The notes under the pieces are model-generated. The model was given only the letters and a program-made list of their open reading frames with translations, had not been told where the DNA came from and ran no database searches. A DNA stretch of 5,481 bases, taken from contig JAEYWW010000190.1 of the NCBI GenBank assembly GCA_023428805.1, positions 1 through 5,481 on the forward strand, in the 5' to 3' direction. Shown in pieces: positions 4,992 through 5,481 of this stretch. Position 1 is the first letter of the stretch. Each line of letters starts with the position of its first letter. Origin of the DNA: Armatimonadota bacterium. Lineage in GTDB: Bacteria > Armatimonadota > Fimbriimonadia > Fimbriimonadales > Fimbriimonadaceae. Position numbers and translations under genes: made by a program.

Positions 4992-5481
4992 TGTTTCCGC
5001 TCGTTATCCTGGCTCTTGCTGGCCAATCAGCAGTACCGCAATCTTCACCGCTAAAGGTTGAGTACAAAACGACCGATCCGGCGATCCGCAAGGCTGAGTG
5101 GGGTGGCTTTCTCAAGAGCTTGGCCAAAGAGACGGAAGCAGCCGTCATGATTGATGTCCAGCCAAACAAGCCCATCCCTCTGTTGGGCGATCTGGATTCC
5201 TACAACAAGCTCTCCTACTTTGCCGATGTTCAGTTCAGCGATTTGAAGGAATTTGACGGCCTCTACCTAATCTCGCGAAAGGCCTCTACGATTTCAGAGG
5301 AGTCCTGGCGAAGATCGCGACTGTTGAACTGGTTGAATGGCATCAGCAACGAAGACCTGGCGGATTTGATTACTGGCAACTTCACAAGCGAGCGGATCCC
5401 GCCTCAGACCCTGCGCGACATCATGCCGCTCATCGCTTTGACCGACGATAGCTGGCATATGTATGGTCCGGCGCCATACAG
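4991..5481 (+). CDS. Secreted protein of unknown function (partial, runs off right edge)
   Basis: The frame is open from the ATG at 4991 to the window end, giving 163 residues with no stop. MFPLVILALAGQSAVPQSS looks like a short signal peptide with a hydrophobic core at residues 2-10. Cleavage after ALA (residue 10) or QSA (residue 14) is possible. The N-region lacks a basic residue, which is unusual. The mature part starts LKVEYKTTDPAIRKAEWGGF and continues KSLAKETEAAVMIDVQPNKP, with no cysteine in the visible part and no family motif that I recognise. The segment FSDLKEFDGLYLISRKAST is followed by a helix-rich, charged stretch (RLLNWLNGISNEDLADLITG). Codon use resembles the neighbours. There is no in-frame start between the tRNA and 4991 and no Shine-Dalgarno sequence. 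A TACTGT box at 4978-4983, 7 nt before the ATG, could support a leaderless mRNA. It is probably exported; its function is unknown. Confidence 0.75.
   Translation, partial: MFPLVILALAGQSAVPQSSPLKVEYKTTDPAIRKAEWGGFLKSLAKETEAAVMIDVQPNKPIPLLGDLDSYNKLSYFADVQFSDLKEFDGLYLISRKASTISEESWRRSRLLNWLNGISNEDLADLITGNFTSERIPPQTLRDIMPLIALTDDSWHMYGPAPY

Noticed and set aside
1..5481. CRISPR arrays, insertion sequences, integrase-linked tRNA insertion or toxin-antitoxin pair
   Set aside because: No regularly spaced repeats, transposase motifs or integrase were seen. The 3' end of the tRNA is not repeated elsewhere in the window, so there is no sign of an attachment-site duplication.

Overview
The window looks like an ordinary chromosomal stretch of a moderately GC-rich, free-living bacterium, most likely of the phylum Armatimonadota (Fimbriimonas-like). 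The best clue is the prepilin-type protein at 4047-4811. Its N-terminus ([20 protein letters not shown], then [12 protein letters not shown]) has the form seen in the large DUF1559-like pseudopilin families of Armatimonadota and Planctomycetota. The 'ILFPVFARA' variant is especially common in Armatimonadota. This is family knowledge plus inference; there is no rRNA marker here.

Layout. (1) Positions 1-345, minus strand: the first 115 codons of a fold-type II PLP enzyme of the serine racemase / threonine dehydratase family, cut by the window edge. (2) Positions 365-1243, plus strand: a diacylglycerol-kinase-family (YegS/LCB5-like) lipid kinase, divergent from (1). Only about 20 bp separate the two starts, and a near-palindromic element there can be read as a -10 box in both directions, which implies leaderless or nearly leaderless mRNAs. 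(3) Positions 1294-3974: a tight three-gene operon behind a consensus TATAAT box. It encodes an SPFH-domain protein of the YdjI type with a C-terminal GYF_2 domain, a double-zinc-ribbon protein with one C-terminal membrane helix (YdjG-like), and a DUF3592-type protein with two membrane helices. The last two genes overlap by 82 bp. (4) Positions 4047-4811: a single pseudopilin, followed by a 10-bp-stem hairpin. (5) Positions 4873-4948: tRNA-Arg with anticodon GCG and an encoded CCA end. (6) From 4991 to the right edge: the start of a secreted protein of unknown function, with a 7-bp inverted repeat over its start codon.

How the genes fit together. The operon at 1294-3974 is the most system-like part. 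In Bacillus subtilis, a YdjI-type SPFH protein and a YdjG-type zinc-ribbon membrane protein work with a PspA homologue in membrane-stress protection. Here the SPFH and zinc-ribbon pair is kept, no PspA gene is visible, and a DUF3592 membrane protein is added. A membrane-homeostasis role is a reasonable inference. The neighbouring lipid kinase fits a membrane theme but has its own transcription start. The other genes look unrelated.

No insertion sequence, CRISPR array, integrase, phage gene or defence gene was seen. No gene-free stretch exceeds about 60 bp, apart from the roughly 180 bp from 4812 to 4990 that hold the hairpin, the tRNA and the inverted repeat.
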